A stretch of 61,495 nt of DNA from a beta proteobacterium L13 (GCA_000335715.1 AMYZ01000023.1:1-61495), one strand, 5' to 3'; positions 35,447 to 47,702 are shown, counted from the stretch's first letter. Translations and numbers: made by a program. Notes: a model not told the origin generated them from the letters alone.

Positions 35447-37090
35447 TCAGGACTGCAGGGCCGCCTTGCGGGCGTTTTCGATACTCTGGTTCACGTACCA
35501 CTGCTGCGCGATGGACAGCAGGTTGTTCACTACCCAGTACAGCACCAGGCCAGCCGGGAAGAAGAAGAACATCACCGAGAAGGCAATCGGCATGATCTTC
35601 ATCATCTTGGCCTGCATCGGGTCGGCCGGTGGCGGGTTCAGGAAGGTCTGGGCAAACATGGTAATGGCCATGATCAGCGGCAGCGCGTAGAACGGGTCCG
35701 GGCGCGCCAGATCGTGGATGTACAGCCATTCAGCCTGGCGCAGCTCTACCGAAGCCAGCAGCGCCCAGTACAGGCCGATGAACACCGGAATCTGCACCAG
35801 CATAGGCAGGCAGCCACCCAGCGGGTTCACTTTCTCGGTTTTGTACATTTCCATTACGGCTTGCTGGAACTTCATGCGGTCGTCGCCGTACTGCTGCTTC
35901 AGGTTTTCCAGACGCGGTGCCAGCACCTTCATCTTGGCCATGGAGCGGTAGGAAGCGGCGGTCAGCGGGTAGAACACGGCTTTCACGGTGAGGGTGAGCA
36001 GCACGATCGCCCAGCCCCAGTTGTTCACCAGTGCGTGCAGCTTGGTAAGCAGCCAGAACAGCGGCGAGGCAAAGATATGCACCATGCCGTAGTCTTTGGC
36101 CAGGTCCAGGCCTTCGGCAATTTTGGTTACCGTGTTGTATTCCAGCGGGCCGGCGTACAACGGCACGGTCAGCGAGGTGCGTTGGCCGGCGGCTACGGTC
36201 GGCACGGTCACCAGGGCGGCTGCCGAGTAGGCGCCGTTTTTAGGCTCCAGCAGGAACTGGCAGCTTTGTGCATTGGCGCATACCGGCTTGCCTTCCAGCG
36301 GTTTCAGGATCCAGGCGCTACCAAAGTAGTGCTGCACCATGCCTACCCAGCCGTTGTCGGCGTTCTTGGCGTATTCGCCTTTGCCTTTGTCCAGGTCTTC
36401 AAAGCTGACTTTCTGGAACTTGGCATCGTGGGTATACACCGCCGGGCCGGTAAAGGTTTGCGCCATACGGCTTTCACCTTCCGGTGTCTGGCCGTCACGC
36501 AGCAGGCGGAAATAAGCCGTTGTGGACAGCGGGGTGCTACCACCGTTGACGATGTCGTAGCGCACGTCGATCAGGTAGCTACCCTTCTTGAAGGTGTACA
36601 CCTTGCTCACCAGCACACCGTTGGCTACCGGGGCGGTCAGTTTCACTTCTACCTGGTCGCCCGCCAGCTGGTACTCGGCTTTTTCGGCAACAAACGCGGT
36701 TTTGTGGGTAGGCAGGGCAGCGTTACCGGCAGCGATCAGGCCGGTTTGTGCTACGTACAGGCGGTCACCCTTGTCGGTGAACAGCTCGAAGCGCTTGGAG
36801 GTATCTACCGCGCCATCGTGCTTCAGCAGCTGCAGGCTGCGCAGGTCGCCACCATTGGTGTCGATCTCGGCGCGCAGCACGTCGGTATTCACTACCACGC
36901 GCTGGCCTTTGGCCGGTTTGGCGGTATCGGCTAGCTGGGCTGCCGGTACATCGGAATGGGGGGCTGCGGTGGCGGCAGCTTGTTGCTGCACGGCAGGCTT
37001 GGCGGGCGGCTTCGGCGCAAAGTATTCCTGCCACAACAGCAGGATGCCGAAAGACAGCACGATAAAGATGATCAGTCGTTTGGAGTCCAT
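35447..37090 (-). CDS. yidC: Membrane protein insertase YidC
   Basis: 547 residues. YidC inserts and folds inner-membrane proteins alone or with SecYEG. An N-terminal anchor ([15 protein letters not shown]) is followed by a large periplasmic domain (about 60-330) and the conserved insertase core starting [40 protein letters not shown]. Hallmarks such as [28 protein letters not shown] and [23 protein letters not shown] are present. Length and order behind yidD are normal for Gram-negative bacteria. Confidence 0.97.
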   Translation of the reverse strand: MDSKRLIIFIVLSFGILLLWQEYFAPKPPAKPAVQQQAAATAAPHSDVPAAQLADTAKPAKGQRVVVNTDVLRAEIDTNGGDLRSLQLLKHDGAVDTSKRFELFTDKGDRLYVAQTGLIAAGNAALPTHKTAFVAEKAEYQLAGDQVEVKLTAPVANGVLVSKVYTFKKGSYLIDVRYDIVNGGSTPLSTTAYFRLLRDGQTPEGESRMAQTFTGPAVYTHDAKFQKVSFEDLDKGKGEYAKNADNGWVGMVQHYFGSAWILKPLEGKPVCANAQSCQFLLEPKNGAYSAAALVTVPTVAAGQRTSLTVPLYAGPLEYNTVTKIAEGLDLAKDYGMVHIFASPLFWLLTKLHALVNNWGWAIVLLTLTVKAVFYPLTAASYRSMAKMKVLAPRLENLKQQYGDDRMKFQQAVMEMYKTEKVNPLGGCLPMLVQIPVFIGLYWALLASVELRQAEWLYIHDLARPDPFYALPLIMAITMFAQTFLNPPPADPMQAKMMKIMPIAFSVMFFFFPAGLVLYWVVNNLLSIAQQWYVNQSIENARKAALQS

Positions 37091-37107
37091 CTCTCTTACC
37101 GGAAAGG

Positions 37108-37317
37108 TCAGGGAACCGGGTCATAACCGCTGCCGCCCCAAGGGTGGCAACGGCATATCCGTCGTGTCGCTAGCAGGCCGCCCTTGATGGCGCCGTGCTT
37201 TCTCAATGCTTCGATGGCGTAAGCCGAACAGGTGGGCTGATAACGGCAACGCGGTGGCAGCCAGGGGCTGATCGCCAGCTGGTAAAAGCGCACCAGAAGA
37301 ATCAAGAATTTCGACAT
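37108..37317 (-). CDS. yidD: Membrane protein insertion efficiency factor YidD
   Basis: 69 residues with the whole family signature: [63 protein letters not shown], including the conserved cysteines. It overlaps rnpA by 16 bases and precedes yidC by 17, the usual order. Confidence 0.96.
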   Translation of the reverse strand: MSKFLILLVRFYQLAISPWLPPRCRYQPTCSAYAIEALRKHGAIKGGLLATRRICRCHPWGGSGYDPVP

Positions 37318-37655
37318 CGGGCTAGTTTAGCAAAGAGCGCAGCCAAAGCTGTGATTGCTTCGTGATATTCGTCGCGGTAATACGCCTGCCGGGAGCGGAC
37401 AACAAAATCCATCGGTGGCAAAGCATGCTTGTTCAGGCGGAACCACTCGCGCACGGTGCGCTTGATGTAGTTACGGCGATTGGCACGCTTGGCTACCTTC
37501 TTGCCTACCACCAGGCCCAGACGCGCATGCGTCAGGCCATTGGGCCGGGCATACACCTGGAACAGGTTATTACTGCGCGCGTTCCGCAAATGAAAAACGG
37601 ATGAGAACTCATCCGTTTTTAAAAGCCGGTGCGCACGGCGAAATGTGTTGTCCAA
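37302..37655 (-). CDS. rnpA: Ribonuclease P protein component
   Basis: 117 residues, the usual length of RnpA, which binds the RNase P RNA and helps process tRNA 5' ends. The RNR signature [11 protein letters not shown] and the preceding [11 protein letters not shown] segment are clear. The start appears to be TTG at 37655, giving [12 protein letters not shown], 4 bases after the rpmH stop; a longer frame would run into rpmH and is rejected. The gene is third-from-first in the rpmH transcript. Confidence 0.95.
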   Translation of the reverse strand: MDNTFRRAHRLLKTDEFSSVFHLRNARSNNLFQVYARPNGLTHARLGLVVGKKVAKRANRRNYIKRTVREWFRLNKHALPPMDFVVRSRQAYYRDEYHEAITALAALFAKLARCRNS

Positions 37656-37659
37656 GCGA

Positions 37660-37794
37660 TTAAACGGCCAGACGCTTGCGACCTTTAGCGCGACGGGCGG
37701 CCAGAACGGCACGACCACCACGGGTCTTGGAGCGAACGAGGAAGCCGTGAGTACGCTTGCGGCGGGTAGTAGAAGGCTGGTAAGTACGTTTCAT
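37660..37794 (-). CDS. rpmH: 50S ribosomal protein L34
   Basis: 44 residues with the universal start [18 protein letters not shown] and a C-terminus rich in Arg and Lys. The ATG at 37794 is fixed by this sequence. It heads the rpmH-rnpA-yidD-yidC transcript from a near-consensus sigma-70 promoter, divergent from dnaA. Confidence 0.98.
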   Translation of the reverse strand: MKRTYQPSTTRRKRTHGFLVRSKTRGGRAVLAARRAKGRKRLAV

Positions 37795-37833
37795 GATGAA
37801 GTTTTCCTGTTTCGAAACGGAAATAAACGCGTG

Positions 37834-37862
37834 ATTACACAGATAAATCCATGTTTTGTCAA
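37834..37862 (-). promoter_or_regulatory. Sigma-70 promoter of rpmH
   Basis: On the minus strand: consensus TTGACA (37862-37857), a 17-base spacer and TGTAAT (37839-37834). This gives a leader of about 30 bases before the rpmH ATG and fits the strong expression expected of a ribosomal protein gene. Confidence 0.85.
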
Positions 37863-38185
37863 CCTTTGCCACCCGGAAGCACAGCAATAGCCCGCAGGCA
37901 GCGCGGGAAAGCACACATTATAGAGACACAACAGCCCGCCCATGGTGGGTAAAGCGCTGTACAAATTTTTTGCAGCGCTGTGGATAACTTTGCGCAAAAG
38001 CCGTAGAATAGCCAGCTGAAAACCTGCCTGTTGCCGTGCCCAATAAAAGCGAATCCCCAGCACGGCTACCTGACACAGGCAAGGCTAGCCAGCCCAACCC
38101 AACAATGACTGCCGGTGCCGCTTGCCGTCAGCCACTCCCGCCGCCCCCTGACCAGCTGTCCGTTTGCGGCGGGATTTTGTTTTTA
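37863..38185. other. dnaA upstream region with one perfect DnaA box
   Basis: This 320-base gap between rpmH and dnaA holds TGTGGATAA (37979-37987), the exact complement of the consensus DnaA box TTATCCACA. It sits beside AGCGCTG/CAGCGCT arms (37953-37979) around an AT-rich A/T run. Only one perfect box is visible, so this is more surely a dnaA autoregulatory site than a full oriC. Whether replication starts here cannot be settled without GC skew. Confidence 0.6.
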
Positions 38186-39640
38186 ATGACTTTGATGACT
38201 GAACCGGAACACTTCTGGGCCACGTGCCTGACGCGTCTGGAGGAAGAACTTTCCTCGCAGCAATTCAATACCTGGATCCGCCCTCTGGCCGCCGAGCCGA
38301 CAGAGGAGGCACTGGTATTGTACGCACCCAACCGTTTCATCCTGCAGTTCATCAAAGACCGCTTCCTGGCGCGTATTGAAGAGCTGGCCATCGAGCTGCT
38401 GGGCGAAACGCCGGTAGAGCTGCGCATTGGCGCGCCCGCTGGTGCCACCCCGGCCCCGGTAACCCCGCCCAAAGCCACCCCGCGCGGCCAGGGCAGCGCG
38501 CCTGCGGCCAACCCTGCCGCCAGCGACAGCAAAACCGACAGCCGCCCGGCCAGCAACCCCAGCGTAGCCGCCAGCCCCAAGCAAACCGCACTGAAAGCCA
38601 TAGGTGGCGGCCACGAAAGTACCCGTCTGAACCCGGCGTTTACCTTCGACACCCTGGTTACCGGTAAAGGTAACCAGCTGGCGCGCGCTGCCGCGCTGCA
38701 AATTGCCGAAAACCCGGGCGACCCGGCCTACAACCCGCTGTTTGTGTACGGTGGCGTGGGCCTGGGTAAGACCCACTTGATACAAGCCATCGGCAACCAC
38801 GTTTACCAGAAAAACCCGCAGGCCAAGATTCGTTACATCCACGCCGAACGCTACGTAGCCGACATCATGCGCGCCTACCAGCACAAGGCCTTTGACGAGT
38901 TCAAGCGCTACTACCACAGCCTGGACCTGCTGCTGATCGACGACATCCAGTTTTTTGCCGGCAAAAACCGCACGCAGGAAGAATTCTTCTACGCCTTTAA
39001 CGCGCTGATCGAGGGCGGCAAGCAGGTGATCATGACCTGCGACAGCTACCCCAAGCAGATAGAAGGCATGGAAGAGCGCCTGATTTCGCGCTTTAGCTGG
39101 GGCCTGACGGTAGAAATCCAGCCGCCGGAGCTGGAAATGCGCGTGGCCATTCTGATGAAAAAGGCCGAAGCCGATAACACCAAGCTGGACCACAACGTCG
39201 CCTTCTTCATTGCCCAGAACGTGCGCAGCAACGTGCGCGAGCTGGAAGGTGCACTGAAGCGCGTGGTGGCCTACGCCCGCTTTACCAGCCAGCCCATTAC
39301 CATGGAGCTGGTAAAAGAAGCGCTGAAAGACATTCTGGCCGCCGGCAACCGCCAGATCACGGTAGACGCCATCCAGAAAACGGTGGCCGAGTACTACAAG
39401 ATCAAGCTGTCCGACATGCACAGCAAAAAGCGCAGCCGCGACATCGCCCGGCCGCGCCAGGTCGCCATGGCCCTGGCCAAAGAGCTGACCTCGCTGAGCC
39501 TGCCGAACATTGGCGACGCCTTTGGCGGCCGCGACCACACCACCGTGCTGCACGCCTGCAAAACCATTGCAGAAATGCGCGGTAGTGACGCGGACATCGC
39601 CCACGATTACGATACGCTGCTATCCATGCTGCGTAACTGA
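38186..39640 (+). CDS. dnaA: Chromosomal replication initiator DnaA
   Basis: 484 residues. The N-terminal DnaB-interaction domain ([25 protein letters not shown]) is followed by a variable Pro/Ala/Ser linker, the AAA+ domain with Walker A GGVGLGKT (189-196) and Walker B LLLIDD (about 248-253), and the DNA-binding domain ending in the [15 protein letters not shown] signature. ATG at 38186 ([10 protein letters not shown]) chosen; ATG 38195 is possible, while earlier in-frame codons are unconserved. First of dnaA-dnaN-gyrB. Confidence 0.97.
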   Translation: MTLMTEPEHFWATCLTRLEEELSSQQFNTWIRPLAAEPTEEALVLYAPNRFILQFIKDRFLARIEELAIELLGETPVELRIGAPAGATPAPVTPPKATPRGQGSAPAANPAASDSKTDSRPASNPSVAASPKQTALKAIGGGHESTRLNPAFTFDTLVTGKGNQLARAAALQIAENPGDPAYNPLFVYGGVGLGKTHLIQAIGNHVYQKNPQAKIRYIHAERYVADIMRAYQHKAFDEFKRYYHSLDLLLIDDIQFFAGKNRTQEEFFYAFNALIEGGKQVIMTCDSYPKQIEGMEERLISRFSWGLTVEIQPPELEMRVAILMKKAEADNTKLDHNVAFFIAQNVRSNVRELEGALKRVVAYARFTSQPITMELVKEALKDILAAGNRQITVDAIQKTVAEYYKIKLSDMHSKKRSRDIARPRQVAMALAKELTSLSLPNIGDAFGGRDHTTVLHACKTIAEMRGSDADIAHDYDTLLSMLRN

Positions 39641-39678
39641 ACCTTTTCATAACGACCTGTAACCCCGGGAGTCCGCAC

Positions 39679-40785
39679 ATGCTGATTCTGCAAGCCGAAC
39701 GCGATGCACTGCTCAAACCCCTGCTGGCTGTGACCGGCATCGTAGAGCGTCGCCACACCCTGCCTATCCTCTCCAACGTACTGATCGAGAAAAAGGCAGA
39801 CGCGGTAAGCTTTCTGGCCACCGACCTGGAAATCCAGATCACCACGGCCAGCCCCGACGACATCGCCGGCGAAGCCTTCCGCCTGACCACCTCGGCCAAA
39901 AAGCTGCAGGACATCCTGCGCGCGATCCCCGACAAGACCACCGTTACGCTGGAACAGCAAGACGGCCGCCTGATGCTGAAAGCCGGCAAAAGCCGCTTCA
40001 ACCTGCAAACCCTGCCGGCGGACGACTTTCCGCTGCTGTCGGCCGCCAGCGCCGCCGAAGCCAGCTTCAGCCTGGCCCAGCGCGACCTGAAGCGCCTGAT
40101 CGCCCAGGTGCAGTACGCCATGGCCGTGCAGGACATTCGCTACTACCTGAACGGCCTGCTGCTGCAAACCGAAGGCAACCAGGTACGCCTGATCGCCACC
40201 GACGGCCACCGCCTGGCCTTTGCCAGCGCCGAAATTGCGGCCAACCTGGCCAAGAGCGAAGTGATCCTGCCGCGCAAAACCATCGTAGAGCTGTACAAGC
40301 TGCTGCAGGATAGCGACGAGCAGATCAACGTGGAGCTGCTGTCCAACCAGGTGCGCTTCAGCTTTGGCAGCACCGTGATCATCAGCAAAATCGTGGACGG
40401 CAAGTTCCCCGACTACAACCGCGTGATCCCGCTGGACAACAACAATATCTTCCTGCTGGAACGCGTGACCTTCCTGCAGGCGCTGCAACGCGCAGCCATC
40501 CTGGCCAACGAGAAATTCCGCGGCGTACGGCTGGTACTGCGCCCGGGCACCATGTCCATCCTGTGTACCAACAGCGAGCAGGAAGAAGCCGAAGAAGAGC
40601 TGGAAATCGCCTACCAGGGCGCCGAGCTGGAAATCGGCTTCAACATCAACTACCTGCTGGACGTGCTGACCAACCTGCCGGCTGAAACCGTGCAGCTCGC
40701 CTTTGGCGACGCCGTACGCGCCGTGCTGGTAACCATCCCGGACAACGCAACCTTCAAATACGTTGTGATGCCAATGCGCATCTAA
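39679..40785 (+). CDS. dnaN: DNA polymerase III beta sliding clamp
   Basis: 368 residues with the three-fold clamp architecture: MLILQAERDALLKPLLAVTGIVERRHTLPILSNVLI at the start, LIAQVQYAMAVQDIRYYLNGLLL, IATDGHRLAF and the C-terminal YVVMPMRI. 38 bases after dnaA with a GGGAG ribosome-binding site. Followed by gyrB with no recF between, unlike the enterobacterial order. Confidence 0.98.
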   Translation: MLILQAERDALLKPLLAVTGIVERRHTLPILSNVLIEKKADAVSFLATDLEIQITTASPDDIAGEAFRLTTSAKKLQDILRAIPDKTTVTLEQQDGRLMLKAGKSRFNLQTLPADDFPLLSAASAAEASFSLAQRDLKRLIAQVQYAMAVQDIRYYLNGLLLQTEGNQVRLIATDGHRLAFASAEIAANLAKSEVILPRKTIVELYKLLQDSDEQINVELLSNQVRFSFGSTVIISKIVDGKFPDYNRVIPLDNNNIFLLERVTFLQALQRAAILANEKFRGVRLVLRPGTMSILCTNSEQEEAEEELEIAYQGAELEIGFNINYLLDVLTNLPAETVQLAFGDAVRAVLVTIPDNATFKYVVMPMRI

Positions 40786-40838
40786 ACACCCGCCTGCCCT
40801 GCCCCGTGCAGGGCCAGCGGTGGCGGCCACCAGCCTAA

Positions 40839-43286
<2,448 letters not shown>

Positions 43287-43366
43287 ACATGTAGGATCCC
43301 ACGAATATCTAGATATTTCCCACTTTTCTAGATTTTTGGGATTCGGCTCGCTGTACTCAGCTTAGC

Positions 43367-43396
43367 AAATGGCCTCCAAGTTTGGAGGCCATTTTT
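43367..43396 (+). terminator. gyrB terminator
   Basis: GGCCTCCAA (43371-43379) and TTGGAGGCC (43382-43390) with flanking AAAT/ATTT extension, then TTTTT. A 13-bp stem about 80 bases past the gyrB stop. Confidence 0.85.
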
Positions 43397-43520
43397 CATT
43401 ACCTAGGTCACTAAGCGCAATCCACTTTCACACAAGCAACTACAGAATCTCTTGAAGAATCGAAGCAATGATTTATCTTGCACAGGTAGGCAGGAAAATC
43501 ATCCACCACTCGTTAAAAAT

Positions 43521-44636
43521 TTAATCCTCATCTAGATAATCTTTATCGTAATAGCTAAGCAAGCTCTCTTCCGATACAGATATTCCACTCTCTTGCAAAG
43601 AATCTCGTCTACGCTCAAGCAAATCAATTAAAAATTCTCTTTTTTCACTCAACACTGCATGATGCAGTAATTTATGACAAAAAGGGCATAGTGCAACAAT
43701 ATTTGCTGGAACATCCAATGAGTATGTGAATAAATCTTGCTGCTCCATTGGTACTAAATGATGCGCCTCAATATAAGGTAATTTTTTTGAACTAGCAGTA
43801 AAAGTTTTATGCTCATCGCCTAGTTCACACTTAAAATTTGCACTTAGAACTGCTTGGGCAGCCATTGCAGGATCTCTAACGTGCCGATACTGACCTTTTG
43901 AAAGTCTTCTCTCTGGAACATCCACTTTTTTAATGAGATTATCAGCAGTACCTTTTTTATTTCTCTTATTTTTCGAGATAGCTTTTTCAATAACACTATT
44001 CTGAAATTGAGATTCAGTTGCTGGGCACAAGGAATCCAGTGAAACTCCGCAGCCATCTAGAATTTTGTCATAGCAACCTAAAAGCTCTTTGAAGTTCGAT
44101 GTAAACTCTTGCTCAGTTGGTAAGGCATCATGCTTATAAAAAAAACTCTCAATAGCACCCAATTGATAACCTTTCCCTAACTCGCCAGATGCAGAAAGAG
44201 AAATCTCCCCTGCAATACTATTTGAACTGGCCTGGAAAAACCTCTTGGCATTTTTTGCAATTTGCTTAATCTTGTAGTGTGCAACACTACTTGAATATTG
44301 CTTTCCAAATCTAGTAAAACCCTGATTTAGACTTAAATAGCAACCACTCATATCTTCAGAAAACAGTAAGACTATGTAATATCCATCTTGCGCTGTTGTA
44401 GTAACCTTTTTATTAAAAATGGCAACCCAAGGAATATTTGCCATGTTACCAGCACCAAATGACCCCTCGACTTTAAATTCCCCCTGCCTACCAATGTCTT
44501 TCAAAATATTATTGAAAAATTCTGGCAACTTTTCTTGCAAGCTCACCTGATCAACTGAACCACTAAAATTGGCTTTACCTTTCTGAATATCTTTACTTGA
44601 CAGATAATTGTCTAAAACACACTTTAATAGCTTCAT
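43521..44636 (-). CDS. MrcB-like N-terminal domain (DUF3578) and HNH endonuclease fusion
   Basis: 371 residues. Residues about 30-180 (IPWVAIFNKKVTTTAQDGYYIVLLFSEDMSGCYLSLNQGFT) resemble the DUF3578 domain found at the N-terminus of McrB-like restriction proteins. The C-terminal part is an HNH nuclease: AHHLVPMEQQ (His292-His293), Asn312, LCPFCHKLLHH with Cys317 and Cys320, and a distant Cys270. The pairing suggests a modification-dependent (type IV) restriction enzyme. The gene is strikingly AT-rich and lacks the dispersed 10-mer, so it was probably acquired by transfer. It follows the nuclease-like gene at 44703 on the same strand after 66 bases. Confidence 0.75.
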   Translation of the reverse strand: MKLLKCVLDNYLSSKDIQKGKANFSGSVDQVSLQEKLPEFFNNILKDIGRQGEFKVEGSFGAGNMANIPWVAIFNKKVTTTAQDGYYIVLLFSEDMSGCYLSLNQGFTRFGKQYSSSVAHYKIKQIAKNAKRFFQASSNSIAGEISLSASGELGKGYQLGAIESFFYKHDALPTEQEFTSNFKELLGCYDKILDGCGVSLDSLCPATESQFQNSVIEKAISKNKRNKKGTADNLIKKVDVPERRLSKGQYRHVRDPAMAAQAVLSANFKCELGDEHKTFTASSKKLPYIEAHHLVPMEQQDLFTYSLDVPANIVALCPFCHKLLHHAVLSEKREFLIDLLERRRDSLQESGISVSEESLLSYYDKDYLDED

Positions 44637-44702
44637 GGACGTTCTATTTTTTATAAAATATGTAAAATTTTGGGGAAAGCGGCATACCCATATTGCATGC
44701 CA

Positions 44703-46040
44703 TCAATAACTTCCTAATACGACCCTCGCCCTAAAACTCACCGCCTCTAGTTGACAGTGCTGCCCCACCGGCCCCGGCAGTTCAAAAAACTGGACGCTGT
44801 CAGCGTCTTCACTTAGCCCATACACGCGGTACAGCACGTAGGCGTCGGGGTGTTCGCAGGACACGTTTACTTCGTTGGCTGAGATGTAAAACGGCGTGTC
44901 GGCGGGGCCTTGGGTGGTTTTTACTTCGATGAATTTGGCGCGGCCATCTGGGTAAAACGACGCAATGTCGTAGCCGGCGGCCGCGTTTTGCAGCGCCACA
45001 TGCTTTACTTCCGCGGCCAAGTCGGCGCGGCCTTGTTGCTGTAGCTGGGCGATTTCGTATTGCAGTACCCGCTCTTCACCGCGCAGCCCTAGGTCGCGGT
45101 TGCGTTGGTCGCGGGCGGCCCAGTCGATGTTGGCCGCAGCGTGCTTGGCTTTGCCGCGCTTGGGCGCAGGGTTGGCCGCAGGGGGGTCTACGCGCTGCAG
45201 TAACGGCAGCTGGGGCGTGGCGGGTGCGGCTTGGTACAGCGGGTTTAGGGCGGCGCGGTAGGGCAGCCCCATTTCGCTAAGCTGCTCGGGGGTGCGGTCC
45301 CAGTGCAGGATTTGCCACTCAAAATGCACCGGCTTTTGTTTGCTAGGGTGGTGATAGTGGTAGGCCAGCACGCCCATATAGGCGTATTGGTCGTGGTTGT
45401 TACCACGGACAAACAGGTGAATATTGCTTTGTGCGGCGTCGTGCTGCTGCAGGCGCTGGATAGCGGGTGAGGCAAAGTCGTGGCGGCTTTGCGATTCCCA
45501 AATCAGGTAGCCGTCTGCGGTGATGGCGTCTTGGTAGGGGTTGCCTTCGGTGGGTGGCCCCAGCGTGACCAAAAACACAAACTGGCCGCTGTTTTTGGGC
45601 GTTTCTACTATGCCCGGTATACCCCAGCGCCCAGACCCACGGCTAAAGCGGCAACCCGGCTCAAACAGCTGCGAGATGTCTTGGCGGCTATAGCGCTGGT
45701 AACGCTGCAGCGCCAGCTTGGGCACGATCTGAAACCCCAAACTCTGCAAGATGGCAAAACACGGCGAACCCAAGCCGCCAGCAAAGGCTTTGGGCGGCAG
45801 CGGCTGGCCCAGTAGCTGGCCTGCGGCCAACCCCAGTATGGCTTTGGGCGGGTAGCGCTGGGTGTCGTGCAGCAGGTCGTAGTCGGTAGAGTCGCTATAG
45901 CCATACTGCGCGGCAGTGCGGTAGCTAAAGCCTGCTATCGCCGCCAGCACGTGCTGCTGGCTAAGCCCGGCTAGGTACTGGCGCAGCTGATGAATACGAC
46001 CGCTGGGGCCGGTGGAAACCGCCGTGATTGCACTTGCCAT
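44703..46040 (-). CDS. Putative modified-DNA nuclease: McrA-head, DUF3427 and DUF3883-like domains
   Basis: 445 residues. Residues 20-105 resemble the N-terminal head of ScoMcrA-type proteins (LLHDTQRYPPKAILGLAAGQLLG). Residues 110-260 match DUF3427 (FEPGCRFSRGSGRWGIPGIV, PPTEGNPYQDAITADGYLIWESQ). Residues 310-430 match DUF3883, with a PD-(D/E)xK-like core GYD358...IEVK374. Such combinations occur in restriction and defence proteins. GC content is that of the chromosome and it carries three copies of the dispersed 10-mer, unlike its AT-rich partner, so the two were acquired at different times or one was replaced. Function is inferred. Confidence 0.65.
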   Translation of the reverse strand: MASAITAVSTGPSGRIHQLRQYLAGLSQQHVLAAIAGFSYRTAAQYGYSDSTDYDLLHDTQRYPPKAILGLAAGQLLGQPLPPKAFAGGLGSPCFAILQSLGFQIVPKLALQRYQRYSRQDISQLFEPGCRFSRGSGRWGIPGIVETPKNSGQFVFLVTLGPPTEGNPYQDAITADGYLIWESQSRHDFASPAIQRLQQHDAAQSNIHLFVRGNNHDQYAYMGVLAYHYHHPSKQKPVHFEWQILHWDRTPEQLSEMGLPYRAALNPLYQAAPATPQLPLLQRVDPPAANPAPKRGKAKHAAANIDWAARDQRNRDLGLRGEERVLQYEIAQLQQQGRADLAAEVKHVALQNAAAGYDIASFYPDGRAKFIEVKTTQGPADTPFYISANEVNVSCEHPDAYVLYRVYGLSEDADSVQFFELPGPVGQHCQLEAVSFRARVVLGSY

Positions 46041-46111
46041 CTGCTTATTTCAATAGAATTTATGGCAGCTTATGGCATGGTTTCTATGGATGCAATATGT
46101 ATATCGATAAA

Positions 46112-46179
46112 GGTTGGCCGCAGCCAAGCGGGGCCTAGTGCCCCGCTGTTTAGCCGGGGCACTAGGCCTGCGGCCAACC
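46112..46179. terminator. Long hairpin ending in facing 10-mers after lysE-type gene
   Basis: GGTTGGCCGCA (46112-46122) and GGCCTAGTGCCCCG (46133-46146) on the left, and CGGGGCACTAGGCC (46155-46168) and TGCGGCCAACC (46169-46179) on the right. The inner 14-bp stem is perfect; the left arm has a 10-base insertion between its two parts. It lies just after the minus-strand lysE-type stop and could act as terminator in both directions. Confidence 0.7.
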
Positions 46180-46187
46180 CTTCACCG

Positions 46188-46796
46188 CTACGCCGCCAGC
46201 TTGCCGGCGGCCAGTAGCAGCAGGCTGCCAGCGCTGGCTTCGACCAGGCGGCGCTTGGCGTCGCTGATGCCGCCGCGGCGGGCCATGCTGGCGGCGCTGT
46301 AGCCTATCAGGCCGTATACCACGGCACAGCTGCCGATAAAGATGGCGGATAGCAGCAGCGCCTGCAGGGCCACGGCTTCGCCGGGCTGGATGAAGTTGGG
46401 CAGGATGGACAGGTAGATCAGCAGGCCTTTGGGGTTCAGCAGGCTGGTGACAAAGCCGCGGGCAAACTGCCGCTGCGTGGGGCTGCCGTTTAGCGCCAGC
46501 GCGCCGGGCTGCATGGCGGAGCGGAACATCTGCACCGCCAGGTACAGCAGGTAGGCCAGCCCGGCCCAGCGGATGGCGTGAAACAGCGGCGGCCAGGCGG
46601 TAATGAGCGCGGCGATGCCGAATGCGGCCAACAGCGCGTGCACGCAGTAGCCGGTAAGAATGCCGGCGTTGGCACGGGTGGCGGCGGCGCGCCCGCCGGT
46701 AAGCCCCTGTGAGGCCACAAACAGGATGTCGGGCCCCGGGGTGCACACCAGCGGGAAAACAGTAATGCCGAATAGCAGCAGGGTGTGGCTGGTCAT
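46188..46796 (-). CDS. LysE/RhtB-family amino-acid exporter
   Basis: 202 residues, six hydrophobic helices. The family motif VCTPGPDILFVASQGLTGGRAAATRANAGILTGYCVHALLAAFG is clear, as is FARGFVTSLLNPKGLLIYLSILPNFI. These proteins export amino acids or homoserine-type compounds. The divergent AsnC/Lrp regulator 170 bases away is the usual partner and probably controls it in response to an amino acid. Confidence 0.92.
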   Translation of the reverse strand: MTSHTLLLFGITVFPLVCTPGPDILFVASQGLTGGRAAATRANAGILTGYCVHALLAAFGIAALITAWPPLFHAIRWAGLAYLLYLAVQMFRSAMQPGALALNGSPTQRQFARGFVTSLLNPKGLLIYLSILPNFIQPGEAVALQALLLSAIFIGSCAVVYGLIGYSAASMARRGGISDAKRRLVEASAGSLLLLAAGKLAA

Positions 46797-46967
46797 GGTG
46801 TTTCTCCCTAGTGGTGCCTGCCGCCGCCAGCGCAGCAGCCGGGGGAAATGGCGGTGCCGCAGTGGGCGGGGCAGGCAGACACAGTGTAGGGAAAGGCGGC
46901 CAGAATAGGCTTGCGTAGTGCGCGGCTTTTATTGCCATAATGCAATCCGGTTTCACAAAACAGGCAG

Positions 46968-47444
46968 GTGTTGCAATTGGATGCCGTAAAACTGGATAAG
47001 CTCGACCGCCGCATTCTGCAGGCGCTGCAGCGCGATGGCCGCATACAAAACGCTACCCTGGCGCAGCAGGTGGGGCTGTCGCCGTCCAGCTGCCTGCGCC
47101 GCGTGCGCCAGCTGGAAGAGGCAGGGGTGATAAGCCGCTACGTGGCGGTGCTGGATGGCAGCAAGGTGGGCGCGGGGCTCACGCTGTTTGCGCGGGTATG
47201 GCTAAAGGCGCAAGACGCGGACACCACCAACCACTTTATCCAGGCGGTGCGCGATATGCCGCAGGTGGTGGAATGCCACGTGATGGCGGGCGAGTGCGAC
47301 ATGCTGCTGCGCATTGTCACCACCGATCTGGCGTCGTACCGGCAGTTTCACGCCCACGAGCTCACGCGCATTGCCAGCGTGCAAAGCGTAAAAACCGAGG
47401 TACCGATGGAAACCGCCAAGCTCACCCACGCGCTGCCGCTGTAG
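46968..47444 (+). CDS. Lrp/AsnC-family transcriptional regulator
   Basis: 158 residues. N-terminal helix-turn-helix (LDKLDRRILQALQRDGRIQNATLAQQVGLSPSSCLRRVRQLEEAG) and C-terminal RAM ligand domain (VVECHVMAGECDMLLRIV). The start is unclear: GTG at 46968 or TTG at 46971 or 46977, as the ATG at 46981 is out of frame. Divergent from the LysE-type exporter, its likely target. One copy of the 10-mer overlaps the end of the stop codon region (47446). Confidence 0.9.
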   Translation: MLQLDAVKLDKLDRRILQALQRDGRIQNATLAQQVGLSPSSCLRRVRQLEEAGVISRYVAVLDGSKVGAGLTLFARVWLKAQDADTTNHFIQAVRDMPQVVECHVMAGECDMLLRIVTTDLASYRQFHAHELTRIASVQSVKTEVPMETAKLTHALPL

Positions 47445-47484
47445 GGTTGGCCGCAAGGCGGCTTCCCCCGCTGCCTATGGCTGC

Positions 47485-47702
47485 GATCTGATGGGGCGAG
47501 GTGCATATCACCAGCGGTCTATGCCGGGCGAGGTTGGCCGCATGGCGCCCTCCCCCCCGGCCCCTCTCCCCCTGGGCGAGGGGAGCACACCAGCGTGCGA
47601 TACCTTGCCGGGTTGGCCGCAACACGCAGGCGGCTGGCTCAAGCCTACCCATAGCTGCGCATCATCATTGCACCTCTCCCGTGGGGCGAGAGGTGCAATG
47701 AT
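47485..47702. repeat. Palindromic repeat element, left copy
   Basis: About 215 bases in the 404-base gap before rhuM. It aligns in direct orientation with 48965-49199: both contain TCTGATGGGGC, then GGTTGGCCGC, GCGCCCTC..CCCCGGCCCCTCTCCC, a GCACACCAGCG segment and GTTGGCCGCA..CACGCAGG. The right end carries a separate perfect 15-bp hairpin (47664-47678 with 47688-47702). Three 10-mers lie inside (47533, 47612) or next to it (47725). No protein gene is evident in the gap. Confidence 0.75.

Noticed and set aside
37656-37721. Longer rnpA reading frame beginning inside rpmH
   Set aside because: It overlaps rpmH in another frame and adds residues never found in RnpA; TTG at 37655 gives the usual length.
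37860-38185. Full oriC claim
   Set aside because: Only one perfect DnaA box is visible; a replication origin would need more boxes and a GC-skew change, which cannot be judged from this window.
38183-39604. Long minus-strand frame opposite dnaA
   Set aside because: dnaA is certain on the plus strand; the antisense frame has no start signal or conserved motif.
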